A stretch of 64,000 nt of DNA from Isoetes taiwanensis (lineage: Eukaryota; Streptophyta; Lycopodiopsida; Isoetales; Isoetaceae): positions 2,489,842 through 2,553,841 of the forward strand of contig JAJEKV010000050.1 of assembly GCA_021234155.1 (NCBI GenBank), read 5' to 3'. The number at the start of each line of letters is the position of its first letter. Position 1 is the first letter of the stretch. The notes under the pieces were generated by a model. That model searched no databases and had not been told where the DNA came from. It saw nothing but the letters and a program-made list of their open reading frames with translations. Shown here in pieces: positions 1 to 12,143 of this stretch. Made by a program: the position numbers and the translations under genes.

Positions 1-850
1 AAGTCTTTATCAAACCAAAAAAACATCTCCATAACACACTAAAACAATGTAAGGGACCCGTCTCCTTAAAGTGTGGCGGTGTCATCCGAAGGTCGACCTC
101 TCAAACTTTATGAAGTTCTGTTACGAGCTTCTAGCAATTCAGAATGAATTGCCCCCCTCGGACGGCTGGGGTCTATAGGTACCAGGAGATGATTGGGGCA
201 AGATCTGGAGATGGGTGTGGAACCCAATGCGAATTCACCCCGAAGGCTCGCGTGTTGTTGTGGCAGATAGTGCACCGATCCTTGATGGTGAACACATGGG
301 TTCACAGGATAAAACCATTTATCAGCGATTTGTGTCCAATGTGCGGTGGCTGCACCGAGACCTTGCAACACTGCATGTTCTTGTGCACAGAGATTTAACC
401 CGCATGGCATTGGGTCCAACGCCTCTGTCATACCTCTCTCCGTAGTGAAGAGGTTCTGTTAGAGATGCATCCTAGCAGGTGGTCCCAGGTTAAGAGACTA
501 GCCTTCCATCTGTGTAAGGCATGGCTACCGTGGGTCATATGGAAGCATCGACGTATGAAGGTTTTCAGGAATGAAAAGTGGCAACCTGGTGCATTGATCT
601 CTCAGTTGAGGTACAAACTATACCTCTCCTATCTGGCGTCCCCTCGGAAAGAATAGTTTCAGGCGGCTATCTAGGAAAGGACCCTCCTTATTGTAGACAG
701 TAATGGCGCGTTCATTCCGTGAGTTGTAGGATAGATTTATGAGCGATCTGGGCTGTCATCCGAGCTTGTTGCTCGGGCATGTGTTACCCTGTGCCGCTCT
801 TCTTGTACTTTATTTCTTACTAATTAATTAATTTGATTCAAAAAAAAAAA
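1..850 (+). mobile_element. 3' end of a non-LTR (LINE) retrotransposon, truncated by the window edge
   Basis: Residues encoded at 144-398 match the zinc-binding domain found after LINE reverse transcriptases (zf-RVT family): a KARVLLWQIVHRSL stretch, then LCPMCGG, then TLQHCMFLC, giving the Cys-x2-Cys...His...Cys pattern. About 450 bp of frameshifted sequence follow, ending in an A run at 840-850 as expected of a LINE 3' end. The reverse transcriptase would lie left of base 1. Frames are broken, so this is a dead copy. Confidence 0.7.
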
Positions 851-3109
851 GTTTCAATTTTCTTTTTTCCGATACAAAATGCGTCAACGATAACATCGTC
901 TCTTCAATATCTTCATAAAAGCTTACTGCACTACAATGATGCAGGAGAAAGTACATGACCAGAATGATCACCTGGGCACAGAATCAAGTAGTGGAGTGTG
1001 AAATCCTACCAAATTCACCTGGAAATTTTTTGTTTTGCCCAAAAAACTTGACCAAATATGAGCATATTATACATCATCAAAAAGATCCCATAGACAGCTT
1101 TCCAACACAATCAAACGCACTAAAAATAGAGTTCGAATTGAAAAGTTATGATGAAAAAACATGTTACCATCAAATTTGCATGCATTTTACAAAAAGGTAT
1201 CCGGATTGAAAAGTACAAAAAGAAGGTACCTATCTTAATAGAACTCTATCAAATCATATGCAATGGAAAGCGCTCTATATAAGCTTTCTAAAGAGCCCAA
1301 GATTATCTGAATCTGTCCTTTGTAGCTCAAGTTATGAGCATAGAAACAACTGCCATTCTCTCTTTAGTCCCTCTTTCTTTTTCTATTTTTAGTGAGTTAG
1401 ATACTACAATAGTTTAGTAAAAAAAAACCTCTCATAAAAATCTTAGAAATTGCCTTACATACTACATAGACAACGCTGTGCAACTGAGAATTGGAATTTG
1501 TTTTTTGCTGGGGCTTTGGAGAGTTTCAAATTGCTCTGCTATAGGTATTCTAATTTCCTTGGATTTAGAAATGAATGCCTAGTGGCCATGGCTAATTAAA
1601 CTAAAGAGTTGTGTTTACGGCCAATTTGGCCAATACCTTCTATTTCTCGCTCTCAGATCGAATTCATCAAGCTATATCTAGAAATAATTACCTTTGTTCA
1701 GACATCCTATATATACATATTTTGGTTAATATATTAATGTTATATTATCTGAATGCTTAAGTAGGTGTTGTTTTTGTGTTTCAGGCATATCCCCATATGC
1801 ATACACTCTGCCAAACTGAAGACTTGTCGGGTCTTACTGAATGTTAAGAAAGTGAATACTCTCTGGGGGTGTGGCCTCTCCTCTCTTCTGAGCCTGCAAC
1901 GCAAGTCCTTGCTCCATTCGACATGAAAAAAACTGTCACCTCTCCTACCCAAGAACATGGTGCTTAGAGGGGGGTAGGTGTTCTGGCACCCTTGCCTATG
2001 TCAGATTCGACCAGGATTTGGCATCATGTCATCACGTAGGGGGAGGGTCTCGATGCCAAAAGATGGATCCTTAAGAACCCTTCGGAAGCATCCTTCTGCA
2101 AAACTCTTCTACAGAAAGCCCTTGGGACGGACGGGCAACTTTCCCACCCTAGAATTGCAAATTGACTATGCTAACTAACTTATAACATCGACGTCACCCT
2201 AGGGGCCAAGTCTCGTGTGCAGAAGACCACCCTTGGAAAGAAACACCAAAGGAGCTCAAATCCAACACACTTGTAGTCAATTGGCCTAGGTGGTGCTTGC
2301 CAAATAGTGCTTGGTGACGCGTCAGTGTACCCTTCTGGTTATTGCAGAGAAATCATTGTCTCTGCATCAATTTTCTTTTGTGTTTGTCTGGCACGATATG
2401 ATTGCTTCAATCTTTTAGTATATTATATAGTAATTTGTGTTAGTTCATTGATGTAGCATACAAATTTGATTTCATCTCAGCATTTAGTAATGAGTACGAC
2501 CATTATGAAATGATAGTAAAACAAAAACCTGCATTGTATCATAAACAAAATCAAGAAAAGATAAAATAAAATTAGGTTCAACTCTCCTTTCTCTGAGGTT
2601 TCAGCGTCATAATTTGCAAATGAGATATGTCTTAAATAATAGACCTTTCTAAAGTTAACTTAGCCAACAGATTTGTCCAGTTTGTAGTATGTAAATTCTT
2701 TTGTCTCATATATGTGACTTTCTTTTGTCTCATGTATGTGACTTAGATATTACAATGAAATGTTAGAATATCTAACTTGAACATTGTAAATAGCATTTCT
2801 ATAATTCAATACTTCTATTTCCACCTTCTCCCACCATGAACTAAGAAAGGCAATGCTAAATAAAGGCAATGAGCACGGTTCCAACTTACAGGTTCCTCCA
2901 ACGTATGCCCAGCAACGCTGGGCGTCATAACTAGTAGCTATATAAGACATACGAACATGCATGAATACATACATAAATAGTGGATATAATGTTAATGCGA
3001 TATACATCTAATGTTATTTATATACATTTAGCATATTATCATTAAAAATCATGCCAGTCTAAAATGAATACTATAAAATGTCCATTTGCAAGGTTGTTTC
3101 GCTCGTACT
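851..3109. other. Intergenic, nothing recognised
   Basis: AT-rich sequence with only short stop-bounded frames on both strands. No domain, tandem array or inverted repeat stood out. A G-rich stretch near 1965-2050 is not explained. Confidence 0.5.
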
Positions 3110-3645
3110 AGCTAGTGGCACTTTTGTGTCAAACTTAGCCCTTTTTGTGTCAAGATATTTATGTATTTCTACTTCACAATGTCACTAAATTAACACTTTT
3201 TTGACACAATCACGTGACGTAAGTGCCACAACATATAACAGAGAATTTATGTAAAAGTTGTCAATGCATTTCACACTATAAAATGACATAAACTTTTTAC
3301 AAAAGGCGACAGGAAGATATTATAAAATGTGACATAAATGCGTAACAAAAATGACACAAAACTTTAGAACTAACGATCTTATAGAAGACATAAACCTATT
3401 GCTAATTTTGACTTTAAATTATGCCATAATCGTTTCACCGTACATGATGCAATCATCATTACAAAAGGTAACAAAAAGTACCAAATATTTGACACACATA
3501 TTTCACAAAAATGATTTTGCTATTGACACAACTATATTGACACAAGTTTTGACGCAGTCGAATTAATTTGTGTCACTTTCAAGCTTTTGACACAAATTTG
3601 ACAAATCTTAAAAGGTAGTGACGCAGGGTTTGACGCAAAAATCCT
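3110..3645. repeat. Cluster of TGACACAA / TTGTGTCA motifs, possible non-autonomous TIR element
   Basis: The word TGACACAA or its complement, with close variants such as TTTGACGCAA, recurs many times in about 530 bp. The left edge reads TTTTGTGTCAAAC and the right edge is the near complement, GTTTGACGCAAAAA. This resembles subterminal repeats of a non-autonomous DNA transposon. I saw no convincing target-site duplication and no coding region. Confidence 0.4.
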
Positions 3646-5187
3646 ATCCTCTTATAGTCAATAGAGATTAACTATACATCTATTCATACAATGGTTGATC
3701 CTAGCTATCTTCTAATCATACAATGGTTAATCCTATGACTATCTAGGAAGTTATCTACGTACTAACCGGAATCATAGTTAGATCCACTCTCTCTCTCTCT
3801 GATTCTCCATCTTTTTTACTGGAACTGGGTTGAACAACAGCTCCTTCTCCACCAATCCCCGCCAATTCGAATTGGGAAAAATTGGGGCCCCAATTTGGCA
3901 TGCCTTGCCCAATCGATTTGGGCCAGGTGGCAACTCTAGATTGGTTATTATCACAACATATATAATCATACATCAACGTTATATTTAGTGCACGTGTCAT
4001 TTTCAGCAACATTCTAACGTTTGGTTTCCAGCTTCGTGAATGGCTTCGTCAATAGATAAAAAAATGGGAGAAAAAAAAAGGGAGGTCTATAGGCTCATGA
4101 ACTCCTCCGCTACGGGTTTTCTTTAGCCGACAGAGCGGCGACAACCGATTTGGGCAAATCCTTATTTTAGGCATAGCCTGCCTTCTAAGTTTGCCGATAA
4201 TATTTTGTTCTGTATACTCTTTGCTTGAGAGGCATCGGCTGCAGATCCCGATCAGTTCTTGGTCCAACAATATCATCCTTCAGATTTTTTCCTTTATATT
4301 TTTGTTCTTTCAAAATAAAGCCTTGCTTATTTACATACAGATGTCGATATGTTGGATTTTGGAGCATCCAATCGCATGTGGCAATTCTATTTTTGGTTTA
4401 GATTTCAAAATTTTACTTGCACAACTCTTTGTAATTTGGAGTTCAATGTTGCAGCACATAAACGTGCCTCAAGGTGAGCATAAAAATCTGATCCGTGATG
4501 GCCTTAGTTCCAACTCATGCAGGTGGCTGTCATGATTTTTTTGATTGGGGTGGATAAAAAATAGCTAGGTGCTGATGGAGACTCTTTATTAGGCTGGTTC
4601 TTATCAAGGTGTATATATATCAGATAAGTACATGGACGTGGTGCTATCCTAAGGGGACATCTCCAGCCAATGTAACTAAATTGTGTGGAAGTAAAATGAC
4701 TTGCATGCTCTGCATGCTTCAGATATGATCACGTCACATTAGATTTATAGTGCATTTTTACTGCATTGATGCATTTAGTTTTAACTAAGGTGGTGCATTA
4801 TCATGTGCATCATTGCTCATGTTTAAGACATATGAGATATGCGCAATGTCATATTCTATATGCCAACAAAAATATGAAGCCAGCTTCCATGTTACAGATA
4901 TCACACCTTCAAGGGAGCCTGCATTGTGATTTTAATAACATTTTTCTGATTGTTTCTGCTATTTCTAATGTTTGATATTGGTCTATTTTGTGCAGATAGC
5001 AGGATCTGCAGAAGCATTTGAAATATTTTCTTATCGGTGTAATTTATCTACTCAGAGCACAATTGATATTGGGTTATCAGGATAGCAGCAACATGTGTGA
5101 AGACCTTGAGTAACAATATGATGATGAATGACCCAGTATTTTCATTTGTTATGTTTGTTTCCACGAATATCATTACATACTTTGCAG
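3646..5187. other. Intergenic or intronic, nothing recognised
   Basis: Contains a short CT microsatellite near 3785-3800 and no recognisable gene. The part from about 4900 may be the intron upstream of the exon at 5188. Confidence 0.4.
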
Positions 5188-5437
5188 GAACTGCATGGGG
5201 CCATTAGATCAATCATTGCAACAGGCTAACGATGCAGAAATTCAACTATCGGATGATCCAATATCTCAAGATGATGATGATGATGCGACTGATGACATTG
5301 GAAAAATTATGTACAGGGCATCCTTTTCGGATTTAGAAAATAGTCTTGTGAATTGTGATATAGTTCAATGGATTTTAATGTCACTGCTTTTGATACTTGC
5401 ATGGGGGGTGGGCATTCAAACTGCTCTATTCACTTGA
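5188..5437 (+). CDS. Putative last exon with acidic stretch and C-terminal membrane segment
   Basis: A pyrimidine-rich tract ending in TTTGCAG (5181-5187) forms a good splice acceptor. The frame that follows (first Met at 5195) has an acidic run SQDDDDDATDD, a hydrophilic stretch YRASFSDLENS, and a hydrophobic tail IQ-type segment WILMSLLLILAWGVGIQTAL ending at the stop at 5435-5437. That layout suits the C-terminal exon of a tail-anchored or single-pass membrane protein. I do not recognise the family, and no upstream exon was identified, so this may be an orphan exon or pseudogene piece. Confidence 0.35.
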
Positions 5438-6165
5438 TGCACAAAAAGCAAATAGGTAGATTTTCAGGACAGAATACAGTAGAATAAGGAAATAGAAGTT
5501 CAGTTCATCCGAGGGTCGGAAGGTGGATTTGGTATATGAAATACAATGCTTCGCTTCTCCTAAACTTCACAACAATAGTCAAAATAGATCTTGTTTTATA
5601 CCATACTACATCCAATCGAATGCTAGCATTTGCCACGGTAACAGCTAGATAGAACCTGCCAGCTAATTAAAGCTGATACCCAGAATTTTTTCTTGGATCT
5701 TAGAGCACCAGATTTTCTTTAGATCTGCATTTCTAATTGAGGATCCAAATCTTGACATCCGTGGCTTTGTCTTGCTGCATATTGCGGATGACTCAATATT
5801 TTACATATTCAAAAGAATGCAAAGTGTATAATTACTTTCAAAATATCATTTTTATTGTGTCTAAGTGGCAATATATAACAATCAATCCCAAAATGACAAT
5901 AATAGAGCACCTTAGAGCAATGCAATTTGAGGCAAGAGAGAATCTGCAATGCAATTTGAGGCAAGAGAGAAACTTTTTGTGATTAATTCGCTTTATTATT
6001 ATATAGGTCATAGTGCAAATAATTTGTCTATAGGCCATAGTGCATACATTTAAATTGGTAGGTAAAAATGACCAGCCATCTGAATGACTTTGATTTTTGC
6101 CATTGATTCAAGTGCTGTAGCTGTTATCAAGCTAATAACATTTTATCTTATTGCCAAAATTTTAA
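5438..6165. repeat. Intergenic with one ~29-bp direct duplication
   Basis: At about 5919-5970 the phrase GCAATGCAATTTGAGGCAAG is repeated in tandem. Nothing else was recognised here. Confidence 0.4.
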
Positions 6166-6752
6166 GGGAAAATTTTAAAAACACCCTTGTATTTTTGCAT
6201 ATTTATCAAAATGCCCCCATATTTTTGTTATTTGTCAAAATGCCCTTAATTTCTGTAAAACAATGAAAATGAAAGCTTCGTCAAGAACTCCTTTGATTGA
6301 GGCAGTAATCGGTGAAGAACCGGGGGCATTAAACCCCCTCCTCCATGTCAAATCTTCTATTTTGATTCAAATCCCTGTTTTCGGCGCATCAATTTCTCTG
6401 GGAAAAAACTTGAGCATTAAGAATCAGTGGAAAAACATCTGGGCATCAAATCACATGCTCTGCATTCGAGTCAGATAGCGGCTATTTTTGGTGGCTGTTT
6501 TTGGCAACAGTACAGGGATGGCCGGATTTGTTTTGTGATGTTGCAGATGTCTGAACAGGAGAGTTGAAAATGCGAATAGCTTTAGCAAGGATGTATTCCG
6601 ATTTGAAGCTCTGAAGATTTTTGAAGGATAAAGCAGATTGGGCACAAACTTGGAGCGACGAGAAGAAAAAGATTGATAAATACACAAAATACAAAATACA
6701 AAGGCATTTTAACAAATATAGAAGAATATAGGGGCATTTTTAAAATTTTCCT
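6166..6752. mobile_element. Small MULE-like element (587 bp) with near-perfect 9-bp target-site duplication
   Basis: The ends are inverted repeats of the GGGAAAATTTTAAAAA type followed by CCC-rich AAAATGCCC words; the left arm continues to about 6250 and the right arm starts near 6680. The flanks are AAATTTTAA (6157-6165) and AAATTTTAG (6753-6761), matching at 8 of 9 bases, and 9 bp is the MULE duplication size. The interior encodes nothing recognised, so this is a non-autonomous copy. Confidence 0.6.
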
Positions 6753-8786
6753 AAATTTTAGCATCTAGATCTTGGTTCGGGAAATTCCCCGGAACCATTA
6801 TAACCTACTGTGCAAAATGGAAAAAATGCACGTTAGGAAAAAAGTAGCCGGTTCTGCTCCCGAACAAAACTGCCACTTTTCAAGAAAAAGTGCGGATGGG
6901 AAAAAAAGAGGGGGAAATTTAGCAACGTGTCATTTTCATTGCCGGATATTCCATGAATACCCCTTTTCGAATTTTACATTTATGCTTAGGTTTAGGGTTT
7001 TTAGGCGGCAACGTTTGAGAGCCAGAGAAGACCAGATTTACTTGGCCGCTGGTTGGGAGTCGCCAATCTTCTCGAAGCATTTGCAGCAGCTGGGAGTAGA
7101 ATAGCAGCAGAAGCATTTGTAGCAGCTAGAAGTAGAATAGCAACAGGGAGCAGGATAGCATGAGGCTCTAATACTTGCAGCACCAGGGAGCAGAATAGCA
7201 TCAGGCCAAGAAGTTTTAGATGATTTGGTGGAAAGGAATTCTATTAGTAAGCAAGAACATGCAAGCATTTGGTGAGAGCATCTCCCATCACAAATTTCAT
7301 TGCTAACCGTTGCTCTTAATAAATGTTAATATATATTTCAGTACCTTCCACTTCATAATTTTTCTTTCTATTCTAGCTGATGCAACTCCAGCAGAGAGGA
7401 CTTTTCCAATGATGCACCCATACTAAGGTAAGGCTCGCTAAGCTTGGTTTTTTTTATCTATCTTATTGCTTAGGATTTGTATGTTTTATTTCTTTTACTC
7501 TCTTATTTCTTTTACTTTCTTATTTGGTGGTGAAAGAACACCAACGGTTTTTTGTGGTATGATACTCCCCTTGATAATACGATACTACACTAGATTTCTA
7601 GCCTAAACTGAAGATCTTGAACCAGGTTAGTAGTGTATGTTTTTGTTGTATTTCTTTTTAGCATCAAAGCAGGGAAAGCAGAGTTGTTTGTATAGGATAT
7701 TGGTGCTCTCAAATTTGTAACTACCTTAAAATGCAACAATACAAATTGCTTCTAAATCTAATGCAAATGGCTTCTACTTCTTCAGGTAAATCTTAATGGC
7801 TCCGCGAAAGAGATCACGCCTTGGAGCTTGAAAGTAGAAGAGCTAATCAAAATGGTTGGACCAATGTGAGGTTGAAGTGACTGAAAACTAGAGTAACTAG
7901 CATATTGAAAGTGATGAGCATGGACATGTTACAAGCTGTTACTGTTTTATTTTTTGAGATAAATTTATCATGGCTTATTCTTATAAGATACCAACTTGCC
8001 ATGGCTCTGTCTTATTATATATTTTATATGCATGCGAATTCTAGAAATGTGTTTGCTTGCATATAACTTGCAGGAAATTGTAAGAAATTGTAGATAAGAT
8101 TCTAATTTGTAAGAAACTTGTTGGTTGACTTTAAATTTAAAGGAAATTGTAGGCAACATTTAATTGCGAGCAGGTTCCCCAAGAAAACATAAGAAATTTT
8201 CCTTTCTAAACATATATAAGCCAGCTTCCTTTGTTATTTGATGGAATATTTCCGTCTCAAGAAAAAACCTGAGAGCACCACGTGTACTTCAAAAATATAG
8301 TTAAAAAAATTTAAAAGGAGTGATTGCATGACGTCATGATTACGACCATTACAATCGGACTTGGATCTGAGCAATACTCGGGTGAAGGATTTAAGCTCCT
8401 TGTCAGATTAACCCCTGTCGAATTTTTCTGCAGCTCCACCTCTCCTGGATTAACTATAGCCGAGCTTCCCGCTTATGGAAATAGCACGTCCATGATTCAT
8501 CTTGATATAGGGTCTTAGCGAAAACTCTGCGATATCCAGTAGGGGATCAATATGTAGCATAATAACAGGGGGTTTTGTTTGTGTTTTTGTACGCTTTTCA
8601 CAAAGGTTTTCCTAAGATTTCATGGCGTATTCGAATGGACGTACTAATGCGTACATCTAGAGTGCACCATTTCTTAGTCGTTGATTTAGCTTTTTTTTTC
8701 AATGGTCCCAACATCCAAGGGCTCAAACAAAAGCCCTCTTTTTATTTTAGGGGCTGAACATGCAAGCCTCGTGGATAGCAGATCAT
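6753..8786. repeat. Intergenic with a degenerate GGGAGCAGAATAGCA minisatellite
   Basis: At about 7080-7205 variants of (G)GGAGCAGAATAGCA and GCAGCAG words recur, making compositionally biased frames on the minus strand that I do not regard as genes. The remainder to 8786 shows no recognisable gene. Confidence 0.4.
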
Positions 8787-9673
8787 TAGGGCGGATTTGG
8801 GGTCTCAAAATGGCCCTTATCTTGGATGCCAGAATTCCACGTCATGTTTCTCGCGACCAATGATGTTTGCGCATTTTTTTCCAAAGTCAGTATTAGTTGG
8901 CAAGTAGAAAGAGGAGCAGGCTTACTTGGCATCCACATGGCGAAATTTCATAGGACATGTTTGTGCATTCATTGCAACCACATTAATGGCCCGCATTTTT
9001 CGAAAATCGTATCGCGGACCAAAATAATGGCTACTTTTCCCGCCTACTATGCACATGCCCACATGCACCAACCACTTTTTCAAATTTTGGCACCAAGATT
9101 TCCATTGTTCACATTAGCGCCGCTACGTGCATCCTCTCCGCCTTCGCTCTTCATTTGGAATCCAAGTCTCCAATAGTGTTCGTGTTTTTATGGGCGAGCA
9201 TAGAGTTAAGCAACAACGGCGAGACGATGTCTTGGACAAGCAAACGTACGTTACATGCCATGTTTTTACTACCGAAATTTTCATTCTGAAGTTTTCCTAC
9301 TTTTCAGCTCTTCCCATTCATCGTATTGCTTCCTGCCATTCATTCTTACAATTCAACGACCGATCTGTATCTCTAATTGCATCCATCATTGCTCCTAGTA
9401 CTCCTACATTGCTTCTGCAGTTCATCACTTACAAAACAATAAAGGCATGACGGTGGAAGGATATCTATCCATAGGCTTGTGGGTGAGAATGCTATCCTTA
9501 ACGAAGGATGACTATGGAGTTACATCGCCGAGCGACATTCATACATAATGAATAGGTAGAACTATAGGGTTCAAAATAAATGCTATGGATAGTATATTGC
9601 AAAAAAAGGGAAGGGAAGGGGAAGGGGGTTTGAAGAGGAGGATATTTGCAAATTTGCACCCTCAATAATACAT

Positions 9674-9741
9674 GGATCACACCATGCGAAAATGCATATG
9701 CACTTTGTAAATGTGTAGTGAGATTTCGCGTCATGTGATCC
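9674..9741. repeat. Hairpin copy 1 of the GGATCACACCATGCGAA family
   Basis: The left arm GGATCACACCATGCGAA pairs with TTCGCGTCATGTGATCC on the right, a stem of about 17 bp with a few mismatches, around a ~34-bp loop. Confidence 0.65.
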
Positions 9742-10421
9742 TTGCTTCTTTTTTTCCCTCTTCTTGATTTATATTCACTCACCGAATCAAATATTTTTCT
9801 TTGGGCTATATTTATCGGATGTAATGTGGGATTTGGGACTAGGGAAAAGCATTACCGGCATCGTTGTTGTCTAACATATGGACATAAGAGACATGCTTTC
9901 CAAGATATACATTCGGGGCAATGGGCATCTAGTTTTACGTTGTAAAATTGTGGGAGCCGAGCTTGAAAGTCGCCCCATGACCTCGTTTAAGCGAATTGTG
10001 CAAGCCTTATGAGAATGGTGTCCTTGCAATGAAGAAATGTTTGATAAGGCGTGCATCCGTGGTTGTTGAAAAAATGAGTTACAAAATATTTGCTCCATTA
10101 GAGGTGTTTACTAATGCCACGACACAAAAGCTCCAAAGACATATTGTATAAAATGTCGCTTTCATGAGCCTTTGAATCAGTTAACTCAAAGTGTCACATA
10201 TGGAAACATTGTTAGGTTTGATAAAATAACATAAAAATCTTATTTAATAAAGCTTTGGTTGTTGGTAAAGTGTTGGCTTATTGATTATGTGTTTGTATTT
10301 TGCTTTGGGACCCTCTTTGAAAAACATAATATAACTTGGAATGATACATATTTTATATGTAAATGAGAGACTATTGATGAGGGACTTGGTGTTATTATCT
10401 ATTGACAACAAACAAGAAAGT

Positions 10422-10488
10422 GGATCACACCATGCGAATTTAGTATATTCCAACCTTTTAGCTTATACAAAATTCGCTTGGTGTGATC
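10422..10488. repeat. Hairpin copy 2 of the GGATCACACCATGCGAA family
   Basis: The left arm GGATCACACCATGCGAATT pairs with AATTCGCTTGGTGTGATC. The flanking context ACAACAAACAAGAAAGT recurs before copies 3 and 4, so the hairpins sit inside a larger repeated unit. Confidence 0.65.
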
Positions 10489-10810
10489 TTTTTGGAAAAA
10501 CATGACTTCCTATAGTAAAATTACTTTGATTATCTTTTAATAAAAGAAATACATATGTGTCTTATTTGAAGTTAAGTGTGGATATGGGACGTGCTCATTT
10601 ATTGATAAAGTGTTTGCTTTTTGAAAACTTTATGTACTACTAGAGTTGGTAAAGTATTTTAGATGCAAATAGGATGCTTGATGTGATCCTTCTTAAAAAA
10701 GATATATGCTCTTTGAAAAGGACTAATAACTTTATGCACTTGGGGTGGTAAAGCATTAAATGAGAAGGGGTACTTGTGTTTAATTTTAATTTGACAACAA
10801 ATAAGAAAGT

Positions 10811-10878
10811 GGATCACACGATGCGAATTTAGTGTGTTCCATTTTTGTTGCATATTTACTATTCGCTTGGTGTGATCC
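10811..10878. repeat. Hairpin copy 3 of the GGATCACACCATGCGAA family
   Basis: The left arm GGATCACACGATGCGAAT pairs with ATTCGCTTGGTGTGATCC. The arms have changed while mostly keeping pairing. Confidence 0.65.
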
Positions 10879-11005
10879 TTCTGAAAAATAATATGCTCTT
10901 TGAAAAGGGATAATGACTTATGTACTTAAGAGTGGTAAAGCATTTTAGATACAAATAGGAATGAGTACTTGTGTTTAATTTTAATTTGACAACAAATAAG
11001 AAAGT

Positions 11006-11070
11006 GGATCACACCATGCGAATTTAGTGTGTCCCTTTTTTTTTATGTATTATTAAACTTGGTGTGATCC
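11006..11070. repeat. Hairpin copy 4 of the GGATCACACCATGCGAA family
   Basis: The left arm GGATCACACCATGCGAA faces CTTGGTGTGATCC. The inner part of the right arm has lost its TTCG bases, so the stem is shorter. Confidence 0.6.
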
Positions 11071-11229
11071 ATCTTGAAAAAAAAAAAGCTTTCAAGTAAA
11101 AAGGAAAGAAAGAAATATCTTATTTAAAGTGTAAAGTGTTAGTATATAAAGTGTTGGTTTATTAAAATACTATTTGTTTACGCTAAGTTGTAAGTTGAAT
11201 ATTTGTCTTTCTATTTACTTTTTACATAA

Positions 11230-11299
11230 GGATCACACCAGGCTAATTTCTTATATGCGCTTACTTCTCACAGCATGAAGATTTCGCATCATATGATCC
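11230..11299. repeat. Hairpin copy 5 of the GGATCACACCATGCGAA family
   Basis: The left arm GGATCACACCAGGCTAA faces TTTCGCATCATATGATCC. This is the most diverged pair of the five. Confidence 0.5.
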
Positions 11300-11640
11300 T
11301 CTTTAAACAAGGATGGCTTTGACCTTCAATGTTCATAAATTTTATGAATGTTTGCATATAAGAATGCCACATATCATATTTTCTTAAAAAATGGTCATCA
11401 AATGGATAACTAGTCAAAGAGTTCTTCTACTACTTAAAGAGTTTCAAGACTCATTTTTGCTATAATTCAAATAGCAATAGAGTTTTAAAGGAATCTATTG
11501 TTAAAGGTAGTCAAAGCCTTCTTGTATTAGCGATATCTAAACACAAACACCATAACCTTTGTACTTCAAGAATGTATAAACCCTTCACATTGCAAAGTAT
11601 AATGTCATTTATTAGCATCTTCACGGACATTTCCCCTTCC

Positions 11641-12143
11641 TTATCGGAAGCAGCTCATCTCAAGGAACTGTATTCGATTCCGAATGCCTTCATCCTCTCT
11701 CAATCTCTCACAATATCCTAGGAGACCAGAGTTACTGTCACCACAAAATCGGACTAAACTTGAAACGTCCTGAAATGACGGTTTCTTGCCACTCAACGGA
11801 TCCAATGGATATAAACTGCCATCCGCCCAGATGTCAACACTTTTTGAGCACGCAAGACACAACCGCCGAGGTCTAAGTTCTTATTTTTTAGACCTCTTTT
11901 TGCGCGATTGAAGACTGGAGCATATTCGTTGAGTCGGTTGGATCCTTATCCACACATCATTTGGAGCTTCCATATTTGCGTGGATCGCCGCGGCCACAAA
12001 ATGAAGGTGTACAATTTGTATGCCCCAAAGACAATTAAAGCCGTGTGAGCCGAAACGTCCCATACTAACCTCGTTTTTGAAATTTGCAACGTGCATATGG
12101 AAATCGAAAAGTCCATTCTCCTACAATCCATGCTTTTATACAT
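11641..12143 (-). other. Unrecognised minus-strand coding-like region inside the TIR element
   Basis: Two adjacent minus-strand frames (11641-11862 and 11881-12096 or 12143) have protein-like composition, with pieces such as RRLCLACSKSVDIWADG and PLDPLSGKKPSFQDV, the first holding a CxxC pair. I recognise no family. They could be exons of the element's own protein or of a captured gene. The 12144-12777 part of the element shows nothing further. Confidence 0.25.

Noticed and set aside
9674-11299. CRISPR-like array of regularly repeated hairpins
   Set aside because: The spacing is irregular, the repeats are inverted pairs within transposon units, and the context is a plant genome.
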